Source: Plasmodiophora brassicae (Eukaryota > Endomyxa: Phytomyxea > Phytomyxea > Plasmodiophorida). From it: a stretch of 64,000 nt of DNA. The position numbers and the translations under genes are program-made. Positions within the stretch are counted from its first letter, which is position 1. Each line of letters opens with the position of its first letter. Below, piece after piece: positions 15,001 through 25,983 of this stretch. The stretch covers positions 1,178,001 through 1,242,000 of the forward strand of contig CP145418.1 of the NCBI GenBank assembly GCA_036867785.1, written 5' to 3'. Below the pieces are notes generated by a model, which was not told the origin of the DNA, searched no databases, and saw only the letters and a program-made list of their open reading frames with translations.

Positions 15001-16690
15001 GACGACGATCACGGTGTCGCTGGCGCTGACGAGCTTTTCGGTTTCGTGCGCCGACGTCGTCATCGGCAACGGCGCATCACTGGCCCTCTCTACTGCAAGC
15101 GTGTCGATTTCCAGCACGAGCACGTTGCCGATCCAGTTTGGCGGGTCGTCGTCGTCTGGCACCTGGGTCGACATATCGTCGACCGAGGCGGCATCCATCA
15201 CGACGTCGACGTCGTGGAAGCTGATCAGCAAGATTATCACGATCCGGGCGCTGTCGTCCGGCACAGTTGTCGGGTCGGTCGAGCTGGACGCCCGTGTTTC
15301 CGGCGGGCAGATTACGTTCAGCGCGTCGTCCGTCTTCGACAGCCTGAATGCGACCGCTGAGGCCGGGCTGGCTGTCAACGCCCCTATAACGACTATCGTC
15401 GGGCAGCTCGCTCTGGATGGCGATTACGATCCGACGTCGGGCGGGCGGACTGCATTCGCCGCCAGCGCCACGCTTTTTCGGCTAAAACGAACCTGCTGCT
15501 GTGCCCGAGGTCCCGCAGCGCCATCGACGTGGTTGCCCCTGCGACCTGGTCCGCCCAGGGCAACGTCCAGTTGTACACGGGTGTGCGCACGACCGGCAGC
15601 GGGTCGACGCTCTCCATCCTAGCGGACAGTGCCGCGGCTGGCTCTGGTCAGCTGATCTTCGCTGGCACGGCAAACATATCGGTTCAAGCCCCGGTCGTCA
15701 GCACGGTCTACCTTCGCGCCAGCGCCATGCAGTGGTCGACAGGGTTCCGGCTATCGGCGTCGTCGGCTACCGTCGTCATTGACAAGAGCACGTCGTCGGC
15801 GTTCTCAGTTGGCGTCGGCGGTGCCCTGACCGACGCGATGCTGCTGATGGTCACGACGACAGGTGTATTGCAGGTCGGGGACACCCTGGTCTCAGATTTG
15901 TCGGTTGTCGGGTTTGACCGATCGACACGTTCGGAGTCGCTGCTCAGCCTGCGGGCTTCGAATTCCGTGACGTTCTCCACGTCGGCCACGACCGTGTACG
16001 CGAACCTGTACGTGTCCACGGCCGGCAACGTCGCTGTCAACACCGCGCTGCACGTGCCGAACGGGTACGTCCAGATCTTCGCGGATAACGATGCCAACCT
16101 GGCTGGCTCGTTTACCGTCGCGGCGTCGACGACGATCACGGTGTCGCTGGCGCTGACGAGCTTTTCGGTTTCGTGCGCCGACGTCGTCATCGGCAACGGC
16201 GCATCACTGGCCCTCTCTACTGCAAGCGTGTCGATTTCCAGCACGAGCACGTTGCCGATCCAGTTTGGCGGGTCGTCGTCGTCTGGCACCTGGGTCGACA
16301 TATCGTCGACCGAGGCGGCATCCATCACGACGTCGACGTCGTGGAAGCTGATCAGCAAGATTATCACGATCCGGGCGCTGTCGTCCGGCACAGTTGTCGG
16401 GTCGGTCGAGCTGGACGCCCGTGTTTCTGGCGGGCAGATTACGTTCAGCGCGTCGTCCGTCTTCGACAGCCTGAATGCGACCGCTGAGGCCGGGCTGGCT
16501 GTCAACGCCCCTATAACGACTATCGTCGGGCAGCTCGCTCTGGATGGCGATTACGATCCGACGTCGGGCGGGCGGACTGCATTCGCCGCCAGCGCCACGC
16601 TTTCGGCTAAAACGAACCTGCTGCTGTGCCCGAGGTCCCGCAGCGCCATCGACGTGGTTGCCCCTGCGACCTGGTCCGCCCAGGGCAACG
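1..16690 (+). repeat. Coding tandem array, 1125-bp unit, about 14.8 copies
   Basis: The same start-like sequence (ATGCTGCTGATGGTCACG) recurs at 81, 1206, 2331, 3456, 4582, 5707, 6833, 7958, 9083, 10208, 11333, 12459, 13585, 14710 and 15838. Spacing is 1125 bp except where a small insertion adds 1-3 bases. Units are almost identical. Substitutions seen include a G/A difference that swaps Ala for Thr after SAK, a Gln-to-His change near 6131, an Ala-to-Ser change near 8330, a Val-to-Ala change near 14681 and a silent change near 16428. The following unit (about 16690 on) is clearly diverged and marks the array end. Confidence 0.98.
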
Positions 16691-19600
16691 TGCAGCTGTA
16701 TACTGGTGTCCGCGCGACCGGTACCGGGGCCTGCCTGTCGGTTATAGCTGACAGCGACGCGTCTGGTTCCGGCTCCTTATTGTTTGCAAGCTCCGCAAAC
16801 ATCACCGTTGGTTCTCCCGTGGTGTCTTGTGTCTATCTTCGTGCGGCCACGCTGCAATGGTCTGCTGGGTTTGTCCTGTCGGCTTCAACGGCCGCGGTCG
16901 TCATTGATCGCAGCAGTTCCGGTGCGTGGTCATTCGGCGCCGGTGGCTCCGTGACGAGCACGTTGCTGGCGATGATAACAACCAGCGGTACACTTCAACT
17001 CGGCGACACGCTGATTTCGGACCTGACCATCACCGGGTTCGACCGGTCGTCGAGCCAAGAGTCTCTGCTGAGCATCTGTTCCAGTTCGTCCGTCACCTTG
17101 TCGTCGGCGGCGACCACTGTCTTCGGAAACCTGTACATAAGGACGCCTGGCAGTGTATCTATCAACGCGGACCTGCATGTTCCGAACGGCTATGTGCAAA
17201 TCTTTGCTGATTCCGATGCCAACCTGAACGGGGCGTTCGTCGTGGCGGCCTCTACCAGCGTCATCGTCTCTGCGTCGCTGACATCGTTTTCCGTTTCGTG
17301 TGCTGACGTCGCGATTGGCAATGGGGCGTCGCTGGCCCTTTCGACCGCCAAGGTGTCAATATCGAGCACCAGCACTCTGCCGATCCAGTTTGGCGGTTCT
17401 CCTTCGTCGGGTTCCTGGGTAGATATCTCGTCGGCGGAAGCTGCTTGCATAACAACATCGACGTCGTGGCTGCTGGCAGCCAAGACGATCACTATTCGAA
17501 GCTTGGCGTCGGGCGTCACGCATGGCTCTGTCGAACTGGATGCCCGCGTTTCCGCTGGCCAAATTACGTTCAGTGGCAATTCTGTTTTTGACAGTCTCAA
17601 TGCGACTGCAAGTGCAGGCATTTCTGTGCTTGCTCCGGTTACAACGATTGCTGGGCAGTTAGCATTAGACGGGTGCTATGATGGCGGCGGAATTTCTGGG
17701 ACATCCATTGCGTCTGGGCAAACCCTGTGGGCGTTTTCTAATTTGCTTCTTCACCCGAGATCCTTTGGTTATGTGTCCGTTAGTGCCCCTCTTGCAATTC
17801 GTGCTAACCGCGATGTCCGTCTGTATGCCAATCTCGTCGTTATTGGAACTGGGGTGCTCAACGTTAGCGCGGATTATCTTGCGGCAGGTGTCGGCAGTTT
17901 CCTTTGTCAATCGGCTGGCAATGTGTCAGTTCTGTCGTCGTCCGTGGATGGTGTTTCAGTCAGTGCCGCAGACTATGTGCTTGGATCCTCCTGCGTCGTC
18001 GATGCTGGTGTTTCGAGTCTTACTGTGATGTCTTCTGGGGTGTCGGGCATGTTCTTTGGATCTGCTCCCGGTCTTTGTCAGCTCTCTAACATGGAGGTCA
18101 ATTTGCTCGTGACGAGCGGAACTCTAACGCTTGGTGGCCCATTCGTTAATAACGTCACACTGTCTGCCGTTAACTATCTGCGACCGGCAGCAGGTGTCGC
18201 CGTTCATACCTCTGCTACTAGCCAAAGCTCCATCATTGTCGCTGGATACTTCAACGTCTCGAGTAGTGCAACCGCCTCGCTTCGCCTTGTTTCCGCCAAC
18301 GTTGTCGTCAATTCGTCGGTCTTCTGTTATGGCCACATTTTCTTTGTTCCCTCTGTCGTATCCAACATTTCTATCGGCTCGTTTCAGGGCAGATTCGCTT
18401 TTCCAGCGACTGCTCTGAATTACGTCATGTCTACAAACACGTTTACAATTGGAGGTGCTCTTGCGCAGGCGGTGTCTATTACACCTACGGTGTATGCGTG
18501 CGGGTCTGGTACGCTGGAGGTGTCTGCTCGTGATGAGCTTCCATCGCTCGGCATCGCGCTCGATGCAAATTCGTTGACGGTCTTCCCTAGTACCTCTGCG
18601 AATGCGATCCCGGCATGGCAGGTTGCGTCGACTTGGTCCATGGCATTAAGTCTGTCCGTTCCCGGGCATCCGTCGAATGCCGGGGCGTACAATTGTACAG
18701 TGTCGTGCTCGTTTGGATCTCTTGCTGTCAACTATACGTCGTCATCGCAGTCTGCAGCTTCCAGTTCGTTGACGTTCTCGGGGTCGCTTGCCCAAGTGCA
18801 GTTCTCTTTATCCACGCTTAAATACTCGCGAAACCGCACTCTATTTGGTGGAGATGCAGTTGTCAGTACGTTGTCCTTGGCGCAAGGGGCTACTCCTAAT
18901 GGTATTCAGAGTCGTACTACCGAAATCCGTTTCGACGATGGTGCTCTGGACGGGTTGCTCTCCACGTTGAGCGGCTCGTTTTCTTCAGGGAAAAGCGATG
19001 GCCTTGGACCATTGGGACATTTGGATAATCCTTGGGGAATCGTCATGGATTCAGGTCGTTCCCGGCTATATGTCAGCGACACTAACAACAACCGACTATG
19101 TGCAGTCGACGTAGAATCTGGCAACCTAACTACTTTTGCGGGGTCCTCCTCCGGATTTGTCGACGGGCCCGGTTATCTCGCTCGGTTCAGCCGCCCCAGA
19201 GGCATGTTCCTTCGTTCCGATGGTTATCTTGTTATTGCTGATACGGAGAACCATGCTATTCGTCTGGTGTCTCCAGTCGGTGTCACAACGACTCTTGTTG
19301 GTGGCGTTTATGGGGCTCCGCTGAGTCGCCCGTCCGGAGTGTGTGTGAACGCCTCCAATGCCGTTGTATTTATTGCCGACACAGAGAACAACCGTATTCT
19401 GACGTTATTGTCAAATGGGACGCTATCAGTCTATGCTGGTTCGGGTCAGTACGGATACGCAGATTCTCTCAATCCTCGTACTGCTCGGTTTAGGCACCCG
19501 TCGGCTGTCGCCGTCGACTCCCTTGGTAATCTGTACGTTGCGGACTCTTTGAACCACTGCATACGCAAGGTCTCCACGTTAGGCGCTGTTACGACACTGG

Positions 19601-21675
19601 CCGGGTCGCCATATCTCCATGGCTTCGCTGACGGGACAGGTGCAGCAGCTCGGTTCCATAAGCCGCTATCCGTCGTTATTGATTCCTCCGATGTGCTCTA
19701 CGTATCGGATACGTTCAACCATGTTATCCGGCAGGTGACGACGTCGGGTTCGGTTACTACCATTGCGGGAGACACCCCGGGGTCAAGCGACGGTTCGTCT
19801 CTTCTTTTCGGGCGGCTTCGCTTCCCCGGCCAGGTTGCTGTAGCGCCTACCGCCGTTGACGTTTTCATCGCGGATACTGGCAACCATGCCATTCGCCGCG
19901 TTCACTTGGTTGGATCCGTCCCTGTTGTTACGGCAATCTCGCCCTCGGGTGGCACGAACCTGGGTGGAACCGTTGTCGTCATCACCGGCTCGTTCACCGC
20001 GTCGCCACAGGATCTGTTCTGCAGCTTTGGGACATCTACCTTATATCCTGCCATAGCTGTTACATCGTCCACGGTCACCTGTACGACTCCTCCGCATGCG
20101 ACCGGCAAAGCCTTAGTTCGCGTGATCAATACGTTCACTTACAACAATCTCTACGTCCCGCAGACGTACTTCTACTCGAGTAACAGCGTCACGTTTTATT
20201 ATTCGCAGTCGTCGCTGCTTGCAAGCGTTAAAAGGATTGCCCCCCAGATTGGTCTCGTGTCTGGTGGCACTCAAGTCACTGTGTTCGGATCCAACTTCTA
20301 CGCCACGTTGCAACTACGGTGCGCGTTTGGTAGCACAGCAAACGCCGTTCCAGGATGGCGCTGGTCACCGAGCATGATTGTTTGTGTGTCGCCTCCGCAC
20401 GCAGCCGGGCAGGTTTACGTTTCGTTGACGTTTGACGGCCAACAGTATACGAGCGGCTCGCCCGCCACGTTCACCTATGCGCCACGTCCTGTCGTTTCGT
20501 CAATATTCCCGACATCCGGGCCGACCTACTACCGGACTCTTGTCAGTATCACAGGGAGCGGGTTCGTCGCCGGCGATTCTGGCTGCTGTTACTTTGGTAT
20601 CGATCGCGTGCCGATCGTGTTCTACTCGTCTACGTCGATAGCGTGCGTCACGCCGTCCCGTATCAGTTCCTTGACGGACCCGCTGGTCGTCACCGTGAAT
20701 GGTAACTGGGAAGAGGGTTCGTCGCCCCCCTCGTCGTTTACGTTCCTCAAGCCCATCAGGACGTTTACAATTTCGCCGGCACTGGGGCCGTCGACAGGGG
20801 GCACCATCGTCAACATCACTGGAGCGAATCTGGGCGCCAACAGCAGCACGATCTGCGCCTTCGGGTCCGGACCACCTGTGCCTGCTCTTGAGGTTACATC
20901 GACATGGGTGACCTGCCGGACTCCTGCGCAGGGGGAGGATCTCGTGCCGGTTCTCCTGGGGGCACCCGGTACCGCCCTGTCACGAACCAACAGTGTGTTC
21001 CGATTCGTCGCTCCGGTCGTCGTCCTTTCCGTGTATCCCCACTTCGGCCCAATCACAGGTGGGACGCCCGTGACAGTATCAGGCGCGAACTTCCTTAGTG
21101 AGGCCACCGAGTTCTGCTCCTTCTCGGGACTCGGGACCGTGGACGCGAGGCGACTGTCCACGACCACCGTCCTATGCTATTCGCCGCCAACGTCGTCGCC
21201 AACGTCCTCCGTGGTACGAGTCACGAGCAACGCGGTTGATTACTCGACGACGTCGGCCGTGTTTTCGTACAAACCCGTCGTCACGCTGGCCTCGATAACG
21301 CCCGCGGTTGGCATGACGTTCACCGAGACGGCTGTCACCATTACGGGCGCCAACTTTGTATTCTCGGGGCTGCTACGCGTCCAGTTCTCGGAATTCCTGC
21401 TGGTCCGGCCACAGTTCGTCAGCAGTTCGCTCCTGATCTGCGTGACGCCATCCGCGCGCGCCCCCGCCAACTCCACTGTCCGCGTCCTGAACAACGGCCT
21501 GCAAGCGTCGGCATCCGCCCTCGTCTTCCAGTTCGTGGACGCGGTCGACGTCGTCTCCGTGTCACCGTCGAGCGGCCCCAACGTCGGCGGCACCACCGTG
21601 TACGTCAACCTGGGCCAGGCCCTGTCCTGGCAGTCGTGGACGTGCGCGTTCACGGCCGTCAACGACAGCACCTGA
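1..21675 (+). CDS. Giant repetitive surface/secreted protein with NHL and IPT/TIG domains (5' partial)
   Basis: About 7,200 codons lie in the window and the 5' end is beyond the left edge. From 1 to about 16690 the protein is a tandem array of 375-residue units rich in Ser, Thr, Ala and Val with alternating beta-type sequence, resembling beta-helical adhesin repeats (inference). A diverged unit follows (about 16690-17660), then a unique beta-rich stretch, then NHL repeats (about 18940-19910; motifs such as VSDTNNNRL, IADTENHAIR, VADSLNHCIRK). Seven IPT/TIG modules follow from about 19920, several with the GGT turn and a C-x-F strand. The seventh stops after about 44 residues at a TGA. No intron is needed. 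The reading frame is interrupted inside the array by small private insertions near 3933, 6686, 12180, 12727, 14925 and 15477, which I suspect are consensus errors. No signal peptide or membrane anchor is visible in the window. Likely role is adhesion or extracellular matrix; no named homologue recognised. Confidence 0.8.
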
Positions 21676-22003
21676 CCCACCCCCGCCTATCGGTCAGCCA
21701 GGCGCCTGTCCGAACTCATCGAATAATACAACAACACGTCGTATCGTTTACTTGGAGTGTACAACAATATCGTTCAGAGGTGGTTCATCATCATCGCCCC
21801 GCAGGGGTCGATCGCGCAGCTCAGTGTAGAGGGGTACATAGTTGTGTCGGTCGTCTGCCCCGTCGATCGGACAGACGGGCGCGGCCGCCCCCCCGATTGC
21901 AGACAACAGTGGCCGGGCGGGTGGCAGTGCGACTGCGGGGCTGCAGCTTGCGGCGCGGTAACGCCCACGTCCACCCCCATCGGTGTTGGACGCCGCACGC
22001 GCG
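21676..22003. other. Intergenic, no gene seen
   Basis: This stretch separates the stop of the giant gene from the ATG of the next plus-strand gene. I see no tRNA, repeat or convincing coding signal. A short Arg/Ser-rich continuation of the giant gene's frame exists past the TGA but ends soon at TAA. Confidence 0.5.
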
Positions 22004-23458
22004 ATGACGGCGACAACGTCGCCGCTGTCCATACGTCGCCTGACGGTCATGCGATCGGGCGAGTGGTTCGTCGCGTTCGCCGACGGCGTCTGCCTGTACG
22101 TCGGGGCCGACGCCGCCGACGCCGTCCTGGTCGACGACGCCGGCCGGCGGCGCCGCGTGCGCCCGGCGTTCGCCCCGCGGACGGTGGTGGCGTGCCGCGA
22201 CCGGCTCCAGGCCGCCGTCGCGCTGCGCAACCGGCATTGCCCGGCGCCGATCGCGCTCGCCCACCTCGCCGACGACGTCGTGGACGACGACGTCGACGCC
22301 GGCTGCGTTCGCTGGCGGCGACCGCCGGCGCCGGCCACGTCGATCTCGTCCCGCTGCGGCCGCTTCCACCTGTCGATCGTGTCGCGCCCGACGCGCATCT
22401 GCTCCATCCGGTTCCCGTTCCCGGTGCGGGATCACCCCGGCGCGGCCGTCGTCGTCGTCGTCGACCAGGTCCTGCCCGTCGACGTCCTCCCGGGCGCCTG
22501 GCGCCGCGTCCTGGCCCTGCTGCTGGACGACGCGGACGACGCCACCGACGACGACGACATCTGCCTGGACATGCGCCTGGATCCCATCGCGACGCCCGCC
22601 TCGCCCTGGTCGTGCGAGCGCCTGGCGGATCGGTGCCGCTCCATGCAGACGCTGGACGCCGCCCTGCCCGACGACGACGACGACGACGCCGTCGCCGTCG
22701 ACTGGACGCGCACCGCCGTCTGGCACGTCGTCGACGACCTGGTCCTCTGCCGGTTCCACAGCGCCGACGACTCGGTGCTGCGGCCGTCGTCGTCGTCGTC
22801 GCTGTCCCTGTTCGAGCACGTCCGCGTCGACGGCACCACGACGCTCCACAGCAGCGACGTGGCGATGTCGGGCCCGGACCCGTTCTCGGCGTCGCACCCG
22901 ATCGGCGCGTCGGTGCGGCACGCCCACCGCCTGGCGCGCCTGTCCGCTCGTCGTCGTCTGCCGGCGGCGGCGGTGGCGCGCGTCCCGTCGTCGTCGTCGG
23001 CGCCGTCCAGCGCCGTCCGGGAGGCGTGCACGGTGCCGTCGCTGGGCGACTTTGTCGCGTTCGCCGACGGCCGCGTCACCGGCCGCTTCTTCGACCGCAC
23101 CCTGGTGCACGTTGGCGGCGAGGGCGACGCGGCGCCCCGGGTCGTGCGTCGCGACGGGACGACGGGGCCGCCGGCGCGCGACACCGACCAGGCGTACGTC
23201 GACGTGTGCAACGAGTTCCGCGCCTGGGCGCTCCTGTCCGTTGAGGAGCGCGCCCGGCGCCACGCCCAGGCGCGCCGGCGCCAGGACGCGGTCGACGACG
23301 AGATCGCGCGCAGCGCCTCGTTCCTGGGGCGCCCGTCGGCGCTGTTCGCCGCCGCCGCCGGCGACGACCTGGACCGGGTCGCCCGGGCGACGCTGCTGGC
23401 GAACGAGGCGTTCCTCGAGCGCCTGTCAACGGGTAAACGACGAGGGCACCTGCCCTGA
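22004..23458 (+). CDS. C5orf34-like protein
   Basis: 484 residues, single exon. The N-terminal part has the layout I recall for animal C5orf34 (DUF4524): a short beta segment with FAADG-type sequence (here FVAFADG near residue 24), then an Arg-rich helix with LQAAVALRNRH (compare RALDFRN in the animal protein), then a CVRW segment. A second FVAFADG repeat appears near residue 350, matching the C-terminal domain of that family. Asp runs (DDDDDD) reflect GAC/GTC-rich composition. The ATG at 22004 was chosen because only a GTG lies upstream in frame. Function of the family is unknown. The gene ends 31 bp from the oppositely oriented BRX1 stop. Identification is from remembered family motifs, so moderate. 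Confidence 0.6.
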   Translation: MTATTSPLSIRRLTVMRSGEWFVAFADGVCLYVGADAADAVLVDDAGRRRRVRPAFAPRTVVACRDRLQAAVALRNRHCPAPIALAHLADDVVDDDVDAGCVRWRRPPAPATSISSRCGRFHLSIVSRPTRICSIRFPFPVRDHPGAAVVVVVDQVLPVDVLPGAWRRVLALLLDDADDATDDDDICLDMRLDPIATPASPWSCERLADRCRSMQTLDAALPDDDDDDAVAVDWTRTAVWHVVDDLVLCRFHSADDSVLRPSSSSSLSLFEHVRVDGTTTLHSSDVAMSGPDPFSASHPIGASVRHAHRLARLSARRRLPAAAVARVPSSSSAPSSAVREACTVPSLGDFVAFADGRVTGRFFDRTLVHVGGEGDAAPRVVRRDGTTGPPARDTDQAYVDVCNEFRAWALLSVEERARRHAQARRRQDAVDDEIARSASFLGRPSALFAAAAGDDLDRVARATLLANEAFLERLSTGKRRGHLP

Positions 23459-23488
23459 GCGACGACGACGACGACGACGACGGTGCGG

Positions 23489-23494
23489 TTTATT
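23489..23494 (-). promoter_or_regulatory. AATAAA polyadenylation hexamer overlapping the BRX1 stop codon
   Basis: On the minus strand the end of BRX1 reads GAATAAACC. The TAA stop (23490-23492) is the middle of a perfect AATAAA. Function as a poly(A) signal is inferred; the hexamer itself is seen. Confidence 0.45.
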
Positions 23495-24419
23495 CGGACA
23501 GGAGCTCGTCGTGGAACACGGTGTCGAGGTCGCCGGTCAGGTCGGCGAACGACGCCCGCTTGTGCAGGAGGGCGACGGCGTGGCGCGCCCGCTCCCTGTA
23601 CTGGTCGGGGCGGGCGCGCGCCCGTTTCGCGCGGGCCCGGGCGGCGGTCGGCGTGACCCAGGCCGGGTTGGCGTAGAGCGTGTCGCCCTGGAAGCTGCCG
23701 GCGAAGATCTTGATGGGTTGCAGGCAGAAGCGCGGGCCGATCTCCACCAGCGTCGGGTCCGGCGCCGTCGTCGCCGCCCCCTTGCCCGCGTACACGACCT
23801 GATAGTTGCGGAACCAGATGCGCCCGTCCAGGTGGTAGAACGCGAACACGTGGTCGACGAACGGCTTCGTGTTCGGGTGGCCCCGCGGGCTGCCGAACAC
23901 CTGCACGAACATCTGCTTCAGCAGGGCGAGGTGCGGCTGCGCGTCGAACGACGCGTCGAACGAGAGGACGGGGCGGGAACCCTTGAGGCAGTTCCCGGTC
24001 AGCTTCAGCTCCTCCATCGTGTGGATGTTCTGGACGAGGAACTTGGCCGACGGGCCGTGCGGCGTCTTGCTGACCCACAGGTACAGGTCGGTGGATCGGC
24101 GCGCCTCGAAGAACAGGCAGCTGTTGCAGTTCTTCATGTCGCAGACCTCGTTGACGCCGGCCAGGTTGCCCTTGTCGTCGTACTTCGAGTCCTTCTTGCT
24201 GTGCGGCAGCAGGTCGCGCAGGTCGCCCATCAGGTGGCGGTCCCGGTGCCGGATACCCTGCGTCGAGAACACGAGCGTCCGCTGCTTGTTGTTGTAGGCG
24301 GTCCTGGGTGCCCGGCCCAGCGCCTGCCGCTCGTCTTCCCCGACGCCAACCTTCGACTTCTTCGCCGCCGCTGCGCTGTCGTCCGGGCCGGCGCCCATCG
24401 CCATCTTGCGCTTGTACAT
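23490..24419 (-). CDS. BRX1: Ribosome biogenesis protein BRX1 (Brix domain)
   Basis: 309 residues, intronless. BRX1 is a nucleolar assembly factor for the large ribosomal subunit. Visible family signatures in order are RTLVFSTQGIRHRDRHLM, the LPHSKKDSK segment, NEVCDMKNCNSCLFFEAR, SKTPHGPSAKFLVQNIHT, NCLKGSRPVLSFD, PFVDHVFAFYHLDGRIWFRN and LVEIGPRFCLQPIKIF, all diagnostic of BRX1 within the Brix superfamily. The ATG at 24419 gives MYKRK followed by a Lys/Ala-rich N-terminus; upstream in-frame sequence has only a GTG and is Arg-rich noise. The C-terminus is Arg-rich, as is common for nucleolar proteins. It is convergent with the C5orf34-like gene. Confidence 0.95.
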   Translation of the reverse strand: MYKRKMAMGAGPDDSAAAAKKSKVGVGEDERQALGRAPRTAYNNKQRTLVFSTQGIRHRDRHLMGDLRDLLPHSKKDSKYDDKGNLAGVNEVCDMKNCNSCLFFEARRSTDLYLWVSKTPHGPSAKFLVQNIHTMEELKLTGNCLKGSRPVLSFDASFDAQPHLALLKQMFVQVFGSPRGHPNTKPFVDHVFAFYHLDGRIWFRNYQVVYAGKGAATTAPDPTLVEIGPRFCLQPIKIFAGSFQGDTLYANPAWVTPTAARARAKRARARPDQYRERARHAVALLHKRASFADLTGDLDTVFHDELLSE

Positions 24420-25983
24420 AGCGACGAGGCTCTGCTGGTCGACGATGGTTGCCTGGGCACCACTGCGCTGTACTCCGTGAAGTCCGTGGCGGAGTCCGCG
24501 ACGGCCGCCGCCCCTTCGTCGATGCGATGCCCCCAGGGCAGCTGGGCGGCGGCGCACCGCTTTGCAGCGCCGCCGGGCGGCACCCCGATAGGTCGCTGTG
24601 GGAGGACATGGTCAACGCATTCCTTATCAGACGACCATCCTGCAAGGGCGCCCTCATGTGAAACGCCGCTATTGTTCCGGTGTCAACGTCATTGCTGCGA
24701 AGCGCGCCTTTATCGGAGCCTTTGAGGAGCTGGTCGTGCCAGCAGATCATACGCAACGTCGCCAGTGTGCTGCGGACATGCTGGAGAGCACGACGTGGCT
24801 CCATCGGTACACAGTGACGCGCATCGATTTGGCATCGTGTAGATCGGCAAGCAGTTGGGCGTGACTCGAAGATCATGGCCCGGAAGATGAATCGTCTGCC
24901 TGATGGCGCCACCGCTGGTGGTGGTTGGCGAACCGCATTGAGCGCGCCTACGTGTTGCGACATGGACCGCGGCGTGATACAACCATGCCAGCAAAGAATA
25001 CTACACTGAATTATCTGCACCGACGGCGATTGCTAACGCGTCGCGTTCAGTCGTGGCGGCTCTCGTTCGAACGGACACGGTGCGAAGCGGCCTCCACGGG
25101 TACTCAGCGTCGGGCGTCCGGGCTGTGGCATGCATCTGGTGCTGACAGGCCAGGTGCGCGTGCTCGTCTCGCTGTACGTTCCGGGGAACCCTGCACGTGG
25201 CGGCGTGCTTGCGATGCTGAGCGAGACATTCTCCGCATCCCAAGCGTAAACATGGAAGGCGCCGCCTACGGTCAGTTAGGCTCTGGGCGACGGGCGCGTC
25301 CCACGTCGATCGATAGGCTCGATTCATGGTCCGTGCCCAGTAGTCGTCCACGTTGAACGAAGAAATGGAACCACCGCAGAAATGGCACCACGTTGTCAGG
25401 TTGTTGGATGCCCCGCTACCGTCGGGCGACGACGCTCCGTCTGCTCGTGTGGCCTGTACGACAACGCCTTCGCTGTAGCCAGGCCCGGTGCCCATGACTC
25501 ATCAACAGCTTGCCAGCGCGCGACAAACGATGCGTCTGTCGCATGCAATTGTCCAGCATTGCCAGGTGATTGCTTTCCTTCGAGTCGCATCCCTCAGGGC
25601 AATAGACGTGCTCGGGCGCAATGACGCTGCCGGTGCGGTGGCCTGTCAACACATCGAAAGAAAACGCGACCAGAGGCCGACGTACTCAACGAGGACGGGC
25701 TTTCAGGTTCTCCAGGCGCCCCTGGCAACACGCCGGCCGGTTCGGTCGACCAGTGTCAAGTACGTCCCCCGGACGACGACTACGACAACCATGCAGTGAA
25801 TGTCTTCGACCGTTCTCTCCGTTGGGCTACGCGTAGGCGCCCGGAATCAAGGTAGCGATAAAGGAGCGATGCACGCTCGCTTGCCTGCGCTTTGTCTCGA
25901 GCAGAACATGAGCCAGGGCCATGCATGCTTCGTCGTTGCGCCGAGAGCCGCCTGGAGTAAAAAGCATGGATCGTACAGGCCGA
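24420..25983. other. Gene-poor region, no gene recognised
   Basis: About 1.6 kb between BRX1 and the tRNA. Short open frames exist on both strands. One on the minus strand near 25330-25400 reads TWCHFCGGSISSFNVDDYW and another near 25500-25640 reads EHVYCPEGCDSKESNHLAML. These look more coding-like than their surroundings, but I could not assemble a gene or recognise a family. They may be exons of an unrecognised gene or remnants. Confidence 0.4.
25959..25963 (-). terminator. Pol III terminator (T5) for the tRNA-Leu
   Basis: A run of five T on the minus strand, 20 nt beyond the tRNA 3' end. It is the first T run of at least four downstream of the gene. Confidence 0.6.

Noticed and set aside
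1076-16505. 265-codon minus-strand open frames repeated every 1125 bp
   Set aside because: They mirror the plus-strand repeat in another frame. The plus strand carries the conserved beta-repeat pattern and runs on into the NHL and IPT domains.
1-16690. CRISPR or satellite array
   Set aside because: Unit length 1125 bp, no spacers, and an open coding frame throughout most units.
21821-25020. Minus-strand open frames of 480 and 862 codons
   Set aside because: Arg/Asp/Ala-rich shadows of the C5orf34-like gene and of BRX1 in other frames; GC-rich DNA gives few chance stops.
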